The position numbers and the translations under genes were made by a program. 15,839 nt of DNA from a bacterium (GTDB lineage Bacteria; KSB1; UBA2214), in assembly GCA_029560815.1 (NCBI GenBank), contig JAKQKF010000480.1, positions 1 through 15,839 of the forward strand, written 5' to 3'. Below, piece by piece: positions 6,563 through 13,748 of this stretch. Each line of letters opens with the position of its first letter. The stretch's first letter is position 1. The notes below the pieces were generated by a model that was not told the origin of the DNA, searched no databases, and was given only the letters and a program-made list of their open reading frames with translations.

Positions 6563-8245
6563 ATGCCTGAAAGAGAGGCCTGCGTCATCGGACTGGATTA
6601 CGGCACCGATTCGGTCCGCGCCCTGATCGTACGCGCCGCCGACGGGGCCGAGATCGCAACGGATGTTTTTTATTATCCGCGCTGGAAGCAGGGCCTCTAC
6701 TGCGATGCGGCCGCGAACCGCTTCCGTCAGCATCCCCTCGATTATGTCGAGGGGCTCGAGGCGGTCATCCGGGGGGCCCTGGACAGGGCCCCGGCCGGCA
6801 CCGCAGCGCGCGTGCGGGGCATCTCGGTCGATACCACCGGCTCAACCCCCTGCGCCATCGACCGGCAGGGGAGCCCCCTGGCCCTGAAGCCCGAATTCGC
6901 CAACAATCCCAACGCGATGTTCGTGCTCTGGAAGGACCATACCGCCATCCGCGAGGCCGGGGAGATCAACACCCTCGCCAAAAGCTGGGGGGGCATCGAC
7001 TATACCCGCTACGAGGGCGGGGTCTACTCCTCCGAATGGTTCTGGTCCAAAATTCTCCATGTGCTGCGCGAGGATGAGGAGGTGCGCGAGGCGGCTTTTT
7101 CGTGGGCCGAGCAGTGCGACTGGATTCCGGCGCTTTTGACCGGCATGAGCGATCCCCGCACCTGGAAGCGCAGCCGCTGCGCCGCGGGCCACAAGGCGAT
7201 GTGGCATGAATCGTGGGGGGGACTGCCCGCCGAGGAGTTCCTGGTCCGTCTCGACCCCCTGCTGACCGGCTTGCGGGCCCGGCTCTATCGCGACACCTTC
7301 ACCGGCGACCGGGCCGCCGGCGTGCTCTCGCCCGCATGGGCGCAGCGGCTCGGACTGGCCGACGGTGTCGTCGTCGGGGTCGGCGCCTTCGACGCCCACT
7401 TCGGGGCCGTCGGGGCCGGTATCCAGCCCCACATGCTGGTCAAGGTGATGGGGACCTCGACCTGCGACATGATCACCACCCCCCTGACCGGGGGCGAGGA
7501 GCATCTTGTGGCCGGCATTTGCGGTCAGGTGGACGGCTCGATCCTTCCCGGCCAGCTCGGCCTCGAGGCCGGACAGTCCGGTTTCGGCGATATCTACGCC
7601 TGGTTCAAGGAACTGCTCCTGTGGCCGATGGAGCACCTCGGGGAAACCCTTGTACCGGGCGAAGCGGCGGAGCGGCAGCGGCGGATCGAGGAGGCGGCCG
7701 AGGCGCTTATCCCCGCGCTCTCGGAAGCGGCTGCGGCTCTGCCCATTGAAGAGTCGGGGGTTCTTGCCGTGGACTGGATGAACGGCCGGCGCACCCCGGA
7801 TGCCAATCAGGCCCTCAAGGGGGCCATCGCCGGCCTCAACCTCGGCTCGGATGCGCCCCGCGTCTTCCGCGCCCTCGTCGAGGCTACGGCCTTCGGCGCC
7901 AGGGCCATCGTCGACCGCTTCATCGCCGAAGGGGTCGACATCAGAGGCGTCATCGGCATCGGGGGAGTGGCGAAGAAATCCCCCTTCATCATGCAGATCA
8001 TGGCGGACGTGCTCAACATGCCCATCAGGGTGGCTGCAGCGGAACAGGCCTGCGCTCTGGGTTCCGCCATGGCGGCTGCTGCGGCAGCCGGTCTCCATCC
8101 CGATCTGGGCTCCGCCCAGAAAGCGATGGGGAGCGGCTTCGAGACCGTCTATACCCCGGACGCCGGCAACGCGGAGAAGTACCGGGTTCTCTACAGCCGC
8201 TACCTGAAGATCTGCCGTTTTATCGAAGAGGAATTCACTGAATAA
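6563..8245 (+). CDS. araB: Ribulokinase (L-ribulose 5-kinase, AraB)
   Basis: This 560-residue FGGY-family kinase has the full AraB pattern and normal length. Residues 9-16 'IGLDYGTDS' form the N-terminal phosphate loop. 'YPRWKQGLYCDA' and 'FRQHPLDYVEG' are AraB-type, 'ISVDTTGSTPCAID' lies at residues 87-100, and 'NPNAMFVLWKDHTA' and 'AGHKAMWHESWGGLP' follow. Asp277 in 'GAFDAHFGAVGAG' is the probable catalytic base. 'GQVDGSILPGQLGLEAGQSGFGDIYAWF'-type sequence (key LEAGQS) and 'NGRRTPDANQALKG' complete the match. It phosphorylates L-ribulose with ATP to L-ribulose 5-phosphate in the cytoplasm. It starts 15 bases after the symporter stop with a GGAGA ribosome site, so the two are co-transcribed. 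The similarity to enteric AraB along the whole chain makes the assignment secure. Confidence 0.96.
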   Translation: MPEREACVIGLDYGTDSVRALIVRAADGAEIATDVFYYPRWKQGLYCDAAANRFRQHPLDYVEGLEAVIRGALDRAPAGTAARVRGISVDTTGSTPCAIDRQGSPLALKPEFANNPNAMFVLWKDHTAIREAGEINTLAKSWGGIDYTRYEGGVYSSEWFWSKILHVLREDEEVREAAFSWAEQCDWIPALLTGMSDPRTWKRSRCAAGHKAMWHESWGGLPAEEFLVRLDPLLTGLRARLYRDTFTGDRAAGVLSPAWAQRLGLADGVVVGVGAFDAHFGAVGAGIQPHMLVKVMGTSTCDMITTPLTGGEEHLVAGICGQVDGSILPGQLGLEAGQSGFGDIYAWFKELLLWPMEHLGETLVPGEAAERQRRIEEAAEALIPALSEAAAALPIEESGVLAVDWMNGRRTPDANQALKGAIAGLNLGSDAPRVFRALVEATAFGARAIVDRFIAEGVDIRGVIGIGGVAKKSPFIMQIMADVLNMPIRVAAAEQACALGSAMAAAAAAGLHPDLGSAQKAMGSGFETVYTPDAGNAEKYRVLYSRYLKICRFIEEEFTE

Positions 8246-8265
8246 CCCGCCGGCAGGAGGTGTCA

Positions 8266-8279
8266 CCGGAACCATCCGG
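8266..8279 (+). other. Small hairpin between araB and the isomerase gene
   Basis: CCGGA and TCCGG form a perfect 5-bp stem with an ACCA tetraloop in the 85-base gap, the largest within the operon. There is no T-run. It may affect mRNA processing or translation of the next gene; it may equally be chance in GC-rich sequence. Confidence 0.3.
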
Positions 8280-8330
8280 AGGGCTGCGGTACGGGTCCGG
8301 ATCCCCTGCGGCCAGAAGGAGTGCCTGGAG

Positions 8331-9812
8331 ATGAAGAATGTCCCCGTGATCAAACTCGGCCTCGTCGCAGTCAGCCGTGACTGCTTCCCCATCGAGCTCT
8401 CCCATTCGCGGCGGAGCAAGGTGGCGGCGGCGTGCAAGGCGCTGGAGCTGCCGCTGGTTGAGATCCCGACCATCATCGAGAATGAAAATCATACCCTGCA
8501 GGCTCTTGAGGAGCTGAAAAAGAACGGGGTCAACGCTTTGGTGGTCTATCTCGGCAACTTTGGTCCTGAGGGACCCGAGACCATCCTTGCCCAGCGCTTC
8601 GACGGCCCGGTGATGTTCGTCGCCGCCGCCGAGGAGAGCGGCAGTGACCTCATCGACGGCCGTGGCGACGCCTACTGCGGCATGCTCAACGCCTCCTACA
8701 ACATCGGCTTGCGCAAGCTGCGCCCCTGGATCCCCGAGTATCCCGTCGGCACGCCGGAGGAGGTAGCCGCGCTGATCCGGGATTTCCTGCCGGTGGCGCG
8801 CATCATCGTCGGCCTGAAGCATCTGAAGATATTCTCTTTCGGGCCGCGGCCGCAGGATTTCCTCGCCTGCAACGCCCCGATCAAGCCCCTCTACGACCTC
8901 GGCATCGAGATCATGGAGAACAGCGAGCTGGATCTTTACGATATCTGCCTCGCCGCCAAAGAGGACCCGATGGTGGCGGAGGTCAGCCGGGCCATGGCCG
9001 ATGAGCTGGGCGTGGGCAACACCTATCCCGGCATGCTTGACAAGCTGGCGCAGTATGAGGTCGCCCTCCGCCGCTTCATGGAGAACAACCTTGGCGCCAG
9101 CCGTTACGGCATCTTCGCCAACAAGTGCTGGCCGGCCTTTGAAAAGTATTTCGGCCACGTCCCCTGCTTCATCAATTCACGCCTGGCCGCCGACGGGATC
9201 CCGGTCTCCTGCGAGGTTGATATTTACGGCGCTCTGAGCGAGTACATCGCCGCCTGCGCCACGCTTCGCCCGCCGGCCATCCTGGATATCAACAACACTG
9301 TGCCCCGGGACATGTATGAGGCCAACCGTGCCGCCATGAAGGATTATGCCCAAAGTGACCTTTTTATGGGCTTCCACTGCGGCAACGTCTCCTCGGCCTG
9401 CCTGGTCCGGCCGAAGATGAAGTATCAGCTCATCATGCACCGCCTGCAGGAGCCGGGGCAGGAGCCCAATATCACCCGCGGCACCATCGAGGGGCAGATC
9501 AGGGCCGGCGAGGTGACCATTTTCCGCCTCCAGTCCACGGCCGATACCCGCCTCAAGTCTTATATCGCCCAGGGCGAGGTGCTCGATGTCGATCCGCGCT
9601 CCTTCGGCAGTATCGGCGTCTTCGCCATCCGGGAGATGGGCCGCTTTTACCGTCATGTCCTGATCGAAAAGCGCTATCCCCACCACACGGCGGTCGCCTT
9701 TGCCCACGCGGGCCGCACCCTGTTCGCGGCTGCGCGCATGCTCGGCGTCGAGGATATTGCCTTCAACCAGCCGAGGGGAATCATTTATCCTGCGGAAAAT
9801 CCTTTTGCCTGA
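8331..9812 (+). CDS. FucI/AraA-superfamily sugar isomerase, probably L-arabinose isomerase
   Basis: The 493-residue product belongs to the L-fucose/L-arabinose isomerase fold but is not the classical AraA, which opens with a different N-terminus ('GSQHLYG' type). It starts with 'IKLGLVAVSRDCFPIELSHSRR', a FucI-like Rossmann opening. Probable metal ligands are Glu295 (in CEVDIYGALSEY, with Asp297 nearby) and a His349-Cys350 pair in 'FHCGN', by analogy with the Glu/Asp/His manganese site of FucI; this mapping is inferred. The operon position between ribulokinase and aldose epimerase argues for L-arabinose to L-ribulose conversion, replacing AraA. An AAGGAG site lies 9 bases before the ATG, with a second GGAG immediately adjacent. 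Fucose or another aldose cannot be excluded from sequence, but AraB specificity favours arabinose. Confidence 0.85.
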   Translation: MKNVPVIKLGLVAVSRDCFPIELSHSRRSKVAAACKALELPLVEIPTIIENENHTLQALEELKKNGVNALVVYLGNFGPEGPETILAQRFDGPVMFVAAAEESGSDLIDGRGDAYCGMLNASYNIGLRKLRPWIPEYPVGTPEEVAALIRDFLPVARIIVGLKHLKIFSFGPRPQDFLACNAPIKPLYDLGIEIMENSELDLYDICLAAKEDPMVAEVSRAMADELGVGNTYPGMLDKLAQYEVALRRFMENNLGASRYGIFANKCWPAFEKYFGHVPCFINSRLAADGIPVSCEVDIYGALSEYIAACATLRPPAILDINNTVPRDMYEANRAAMKDYAQSDLFMGFHCGNVSSACLVRPKMKYQLIMHRLQEPGQEPNITRGTIEGQIRAGEVTIFRLQSTADTRLKSYIAQGEVLDVDPRSFGSIGVFAIREMGRFYRHVLIEKRYPHHTAVAFAHAGRTLFAAARMLGVEDIAFNQPRGIIYPAENPFA

Positions 9813-9833
9813 GGGCGGAGAGAACACATAACG

Positions 9834-9838
9834 AGGAG
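9834..9838 (+). promoter_or_regulatory. Ribosome binding site fixing the aldose epimerase start
   Basis: AGGAG is placed 5 bases before the ATG at 9844. An in-frame GTG at 9838 overlaps this site and so cannot use it; the ATG is preferred. Confidence 0.7.
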
Positions 9839-9843
9839 TGACG

Positions 9844-10986
9844 ATGAAACGCTGCGAGATTTTGATCATTGCCCTGCTGGCGGCAGCCCTTCTGACGCTG
9901 ACCGCCGCATGCAACAAGTCCGGAGAGGCCAAGGGGCCCTCCATTTCATCCGCCCCCTTTGGTCAGACGGCCGAAGGCCAGGCGGTCGAGCTTTATACCC
10001 TGAAGAACAGCCGGGGCACGACCGTCAGGATCACCCCCTGGGGCGGAGTTGTCACCTCCATCATCGTCCCTGACCGCAGCGGCACGATGGGCGATGTCGT
10101 ACACGGTTTTGACGAGCTGGCCGGCTATACCGACGCGGTCCCCTATTTCGGCGCCCTCATCGGCCGCTACGGCAACCGCATCGCCAAAGGCGCCTTTGAG
10201 CTGGATGGCACGGTCTACACCCTGCCGGTCAACAACGGCGCCAACCACCTCCACGGAGGTCCAAAGGGCTTCGACAAGGTGCTCTGGACGGCAGGGCCCA
10301 TCGAGGCCGGCAAACCGGCCCTCACCCTCACCTACCTGAGCAAGGAGGGGGAGGCGGGCTATCCCGGAAACCTCACCGCCACGGTGATCTACACCCTGAC
10401 CGAAGAGGATGAGCTGGTGATCGACTATACCGCCGTCACCGATAAAAAGACTGTGGTCAATATGACCAATCACACCTATTTCAACCTGGCCGGCAGCGGC
10501 GACATCCTTGGCCATGAGATGCAGATCGATGCGGACCGCTATACCCCGGTCGACGAGGGCCTCATCCCGACCGGAGAGCTGGCGCCGGTCGAAAACACTC
10601 CCTTCGATTTCCGCACTCCGACCGCCATCGGCGCGCGCATCAATGAAGACGATGTGCAGCTCAAGTACGGCAACGGCTACGACCACAACTGGGTCCTGAA
10701 CGGCCCGATGGGAACCATGCGCAAGGTGGCGACCGTTTACGAGCCGGTCAGCGGCCGGGTGCTGGAAGTGCTCACAACCGAACCCGGGCTTCAGTTCTAC
10801 GCCGGCAATTTCCTCGACGGCACTCTCACCGGCAAGCAGGGCCGGGTTTACGGCTTCCGCTCCGGATTCTGCCTGGAGACCCAGCATTACCCCGATTCAC
10901 CCAACCAGCCCGCTTTTCCTTCCACCGTACTGAACCCCGGCGAGACCTACAAGACCCGCACGATCTACAAGTTTTCGACCCGATAG
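9844..10986 (+). CDS. galM: Exported aldose 1-epimerase (mutarotase, GalM-type)
   Basis: The 380-residue product starts with a lipoprotein-like signal (MKRCEILIIALLAAALLTLT then AAC, Cys23), so it is probably a lipoprotein or periplasmic protein; the -3 residue is Thr, not Leu, so lipidation is less sure than export. The mature part is a complete galactose mutarotase domain of usual length: 'PWGGVVTSIIVPDRSG', 'YFGALIGRYGNRIAKGAF', catalytic-site His137 in 'NGANHLHGGPKGFDK', His210 in 'MTNHTYFNLAG', and the catalytic base Glu345 in 'CLETQHYPDSPNQP'. It interconverts alpha and beta anomers of aldoses. As last gene of the arabinose operon, 31 bases after the isomerase, it would supply the anomer preferred by the symporter or isomerase. 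Confidence 0.93.
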   Translation: MKRCEILIIALLAAALLTLTAACNKSGEAKGPSISSAPFGQTAEGQAVELYTLKNSRGTTVRITPWGGVVTSIIVPDRSGTMGDVVHGFDELAGYTDAVPYFGALIGRYGNRIAKGAFELDGTVYTLPVNNGANHLHGGPKGFDKVLWTAGPIEAGKPALTLTYLSKEGEAGYPGNLTATVIYTLTEEDELVIDYTAVTDKKTVVNMTNHTYFNLAGSGDILGHEMQIDADRYTPVDEGLIPTGELAPVENTPFDFRTPTAIGARINEDDVQLKYGNGYDHNWVLNGPMGTMRKVATVYEPVSGRVLEVLTTEPGLQFYAGNFLDGTLTGKQGRVYGFRSGFCLETQHYPDSPNQPAFPSTVLNPGETYKTRTIYKFSTR

Positions 10987-11011
10987 ACTCGCTGCTGAAG
11001 GAGGGCCACCC

Positions 11012-11055
11012 CTGAGGGCGGTGCCAGGATCAAGGGATCCTGGCGCCGCCCTTAG
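11012..11055. terminator. Bidirectional 20-bp hairpin at convergent gene ends
   Basis: CTGAGGGCGGTGCCAGGATC (11012-11031) pairs with GATCCTGGCGCCGCCCTTAG (11036-11055) over 20 bp with two G-T wobbles and an AAGG loop. It lies 25 bases after the aldose epimerase stop and includes the stop codon of the minus-strand CotH gene (11052-11054) in one arm. No long T-run follows on either strand, so it probably acts as a shared terminator or 3'-end protector. Confidence 0.7.
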
Positions 11056-13511
11056 CGCATCAGGATGAGCTTTCTGCTCTGTGCGGTTCCGCCCGCCTCA
11101 AGCCGGCAGATGTAGAGCCCGCCTGCCGCCCCGGCGGCATCCCATTGCACGCTGTGCGCCCCGGCCGGCATGGTGCGCGAGAGCAGGAGAGCGATCTCCC
11201 GCCCGAGCAGGTTGTGGATTCTGAGTGAAACCGGTCCGGCCTCGGGCAGGACAAAGGAGATGGTGGTGGAAGGGTTGAAGGGATTGGGATAGTTCTGCAG
11301 GAGTTCCATCCTTTGCGGCAAGGCGTTCCCTTGCCTCTCGACCCCGCTGCTGATGGCGGTGAAGGCTGCCGTCAGGCTCGAGTTTCTGCCGACGGTCAGA
11401 CTCAGCACTGTGTCGGTGGAGGCGGATGAGCCGCTCCAGCCGGCGAATTTCCAGCCGGGATCGGCAAGGGCGGTGAGATGGATGGGATTGCTGGTGAAAT
11501 AGCTGCCCGTCCAGGGCAGTTTGTCGGCTGTGAAGGTGAGGGAATTGAGCCGCACCCTCCCGCCGGCTGTGGATGTAAGAGTGAGGGTGCCCGGGCTGCC
11601 GCACTTGAAAAAATCGCGGACAAAGCCGCGGAGATAGCCCGGCCGCTCCTGGGCGAAGGTGATCATGCGCTTGACGTGGTCGCTGGCGGTTTTTTCGCTG
11701 ATCCCCCAGCGCTTGCGGTGCCGGGCGATATCCGGGGTGATCGCGCTGGCCATCTCGTTGATGGTATTGACCACCCGGGTGCTCTCGAAGTTGGTATTGA
11801 GCAGGTCGGCGAGGAGATTGATGAACTGGTTCCTGATCCTGGGATTCTCGACCAGCTTGCGCGGCAGCAGGGTGGACCAGGGGGGATTGGAGCCGGGGCG
11901 GGTCTCGATGCCCGAGAGCAGGTAGTAGAGATGGTTCTCGGACTGTCCGGTGGTCTCGTATAAATTGAAACCGAAATCGAGGTCGAACAGAATCCAGCGC
12001 CATTTGCCGTTCTCGCTGCGTTCGCGCCAGTACTTGACGTTGTTGGCAGGCCAGTCCTGGCTGTTGTAATAGACCTCCGCTGCCCAGTAGAGCAGGCATT
12101 CGTCGAGATCGATCATGCGGTTGACATACTCCCAGGCCGCGTCTGTCTTCATGTCCTGGGTCGAGAGGTAATCGATCAGTTCCTGATAGTGTTGGGTATC
12201 GCCGTGGATCACCTCCATATTGCCCTCAAGCATGTCGATGTTGTCGGGATCGACGCCATGGTGGTTGGCTATGTAATGCTCGTTGACCTTTTCGCGGATG
12301 TTGTAGACACCCCAGTATTCGCCGTTGATAAAGGCGTTGGCCGGCCGGTATTCCAGATAGTCGATGTCGAGGTCCTGGACCAGGGTCTGCATCATGGCGT
12401 CGCGGAAATGGGTATACTGAAAATCGTTGCCCGAGTTGCGCAGCACAAAGGCCTTGTGCCTGGTCAGCTCCAGGTCCGGGAAGAGGGGATAATCGATGCC
12501 GTTGACGCCATAGTCGCTCTTGAATTTCACCGAAATCGATTTCTGGGGAAAGGAGCGGGTGTAGGCGCCATAGATGGCGATGCCGCACTCCTCCGAAATG
12601 CCGAGCTTTTTGTCGTCATCGAAGAACTCGACATGGGCCGGCTTCTCCCAGTCCATCCAGTAGTTGGCACCATAGTTGGGGGCCGTCGGTGTCCAGCCGG
12701 GGCCGTCGGCGTAGATGCCTGTGTAATAGTCAAAGAGATTGGCGGGGTCGCTCGTGAGCGAGACGACTGGCAGCTTGCTGGTTTCGTTGATGAAATAGGT
12801 GGAGTGAGCGCACCGGGAGGGCTGGTGGCCGGCCTCGACGCTCACCGCCTTGAGCACCGAGGTTTTTTGCACCGTCACCGGACCGGTGTAGAGCGCCGAT
12901 GCGGAGTCCGGATCGCTGCCGTCCAGGGTGTAATAGATACGGTTGCCCGCGGCGGTGAGAGTGACAGTCACGGCCGCGGAATAAAATCCCGCCGCCGGGG
13001 AGGCGGTCACCTGATCGGCATAGGGAAGGATGATCCTGCCCGTGTTGGCAGCGCCGGGCGAAGGGGTCTGGAAGGCCCACGCGCCGCCGCCGTCGCTCGT
13101 GCGGCCCCAGGCGATGTCGCCGCTCGAGACCGGCACATCGATGCGGTCGGCGACCACACCGGCGGCGTCCGTCAGCACGATGGATTCGCCCGAAGCGCTG
13201 ATCTTGAAATTGGTATGCCAGTAGGTGCCCTGCTTGTTCTTGTCAGAGGCGAAGACCAGCAAAAACTCTCCCGGCGCCAGCGTGGCCGTTCCGAAATGCC
13301 ATTTGACGGTTTTGGGATCGTCGCTGAGGCCGTACCCCTCGAGCTGGACCGCTGCAGCGCCGCTGTTATAGAGTTCGATATAGTCGGAGGCGTCTCCGTC
13401 TTCATCGTCGATGGTCTTCTGGTTGGAGGCGACGATTTCGTTGATCACCACATTCTGCGCAGTGGCGAAAGCGGGGATGAGCAGGAACAGAAAGAGCCAG
13501 TGTCTGTACAT
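11052..13511 (-). CDS. Secreted CotH-kinase protein with lamin-tail domain and T9SS tail
   Basis: The 819-residue product starts at the ATG 13509-13511 (GGAG 8 bases upstream) with signal peptide MYRHWLFLFLLIPAFATA. Domains in order are: lamin-tail domain (about 20-150, 'VINEIVASN', 'DYIELYNSG', 'LAPGEFLLVFAS'); chitobiase/hexosaminidase C-terminal-like domain (about 170-228, 'RIYYTLDGSDP'); CotH kinase domain (about 247-600), with 'KSISVKFKSDYG', 'VLRNSGND', 'HFRDAMMQTL', 'FINGEYWGVYNIREKV' and the metal-binding DLDFGF at 510-515; an InlB-like repeat (about 641-718, 'LTALADPGWKFAGWSG'); and a C-terminal sorting module (735-819) with NYPNPFNPST at 740-749 and 'GGLYICRLEAGG'. CotH homologues are protein kinases; secreted versions in these bacteria have unknown targets. 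It is predicted to be secreted or surface-attached. It is divergent from the esterase gene at 13749. Confidence 0.93.
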   Translation of the reverse strand: MYRHWLFLFLLIPAFATAQNVVINEIVASNQKTIDDEDGDASDYIELYNSGAAAVQLEGYGLSDDPKTVKWHFGTATLAPGEFLLVFASDKNKQGTYWHTNFKISASGESIVLTDAAGVVADRIDVPVSSGDIAWGRTSDGGGAWAFQTPSPGAANTGRIILPYADQVTASPAAGFYSAAVTVTLTAAGNRIYYTLDGSDPDSASALYTGPVTVQKTSVLKAVSVEAGHQPSRCAHSTYFINETSKLPVVSLTSDPANLFDYYTGIYADGPGWTPTAPNYGANYWMDWEKPAHVEFFDDDKKLGISEECGIAIYGAYTRSFPQKSISVKFKSDYGVNGIDYPLFPDLELTRHKAFVLRNSGNDFQYTHFRDAMMQTLVQDLDIDYLEYRPANAFINGEYWGVYNIREKVNEHYIANHHGVDPDNIDMLEGNMEVIHGDTQHYQELIDYLSTQDMKTDAAWEYVNRMIDLDECLLYWAAEVYYNSQDWPANNVKYWRERSENGKWRWILFDLDFGFNLYETTGQSENHLYYLLSGIETRPGSNPPWSTLLPRKLVENPRIRNQFINLLADLLNTNFESTRVVNTINEMASAITPDIARHRKRWGISEKTASDHVKRMITFAQERPGYLRGFVRDFFKCGSPGTLTLTSTAGGRVRLNSLTFTADKLPWTGSYFTSNPIHLTALADPGWKFAGWSGSSASTDTVLSLTVGRNSSLTAAFTAISSGVERQGNALPQRMELLQNYPNPFNPSTTISFVLPEAGPVSLRIHNLLGREIALLLSRTMPAGAHSVQWDAAGAAGGLYICRLEAGGTAQSRKLILMR

Positions 13512-13649
13512 GGGGAAACTCCATCGGCTGATCAGGGAGAGTGTGAATGATGCGGGGCACCACTGTGAATAGGGGAAGTTACGCAGATGCGCCTCCTTAT
13601 GCAATATTTTTCTTCTCCCTCTGCCGGCGCAGCGCAACTCCTTTTTTGC

Positions 13650-13678
13650 TTGAAATTGGCCGCATGAATGGCTATTTT
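13650..13678 (+). promoter_or_regulatory. Candidate promoter of the esterase gene
   Basis: TTGAAA (13650-13655) and TATTTT (13673-13678) are separated by 17 bases, in the 237-base gap between the divergent CotH and esterase genes. The gap is otherwise AT-richer than the coding DNA and holds no gene I can support. The match is to sigma-70 consensus and is tentative for this lineage. Confidence 0.4.
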
Positions 13679-13748
13679 GGCTGCGAGCGGCCGTCTAGGT
13701 TTCGGCCGCCGGGTGTGATTCACTGTGCAGAGAAATTCCGGAGTGTGT

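Noticed and set aside
4796..6733. Long minus-strand open frame (645 codons) opposite the symporter
   Set aside because: It is antisense to a clear membrane transporter gene, and its product is a low-complexity Asp/Gly/His-rich chain with no domain; a GC-rich codon shadow.
6842..8476. Long minus-strand open frame opposite araB
   Set aside because: AraB is unmistakable on the plus strand over its full length; the antisense product has no recognisable motif.
9838..9843. GTG start of the aldose epimerase six bases upstream of the ATG
   Set aside because: It overlaps the AGGAG ribosome site, leaving no spacing.
12189..13550. Plus-strand open frame (453 codons) opposite the CotH gene
   Set aside because: The minus strand has a complete signal peptide and five recognisable domains; the plus frame has none and extends over the CotH start region.
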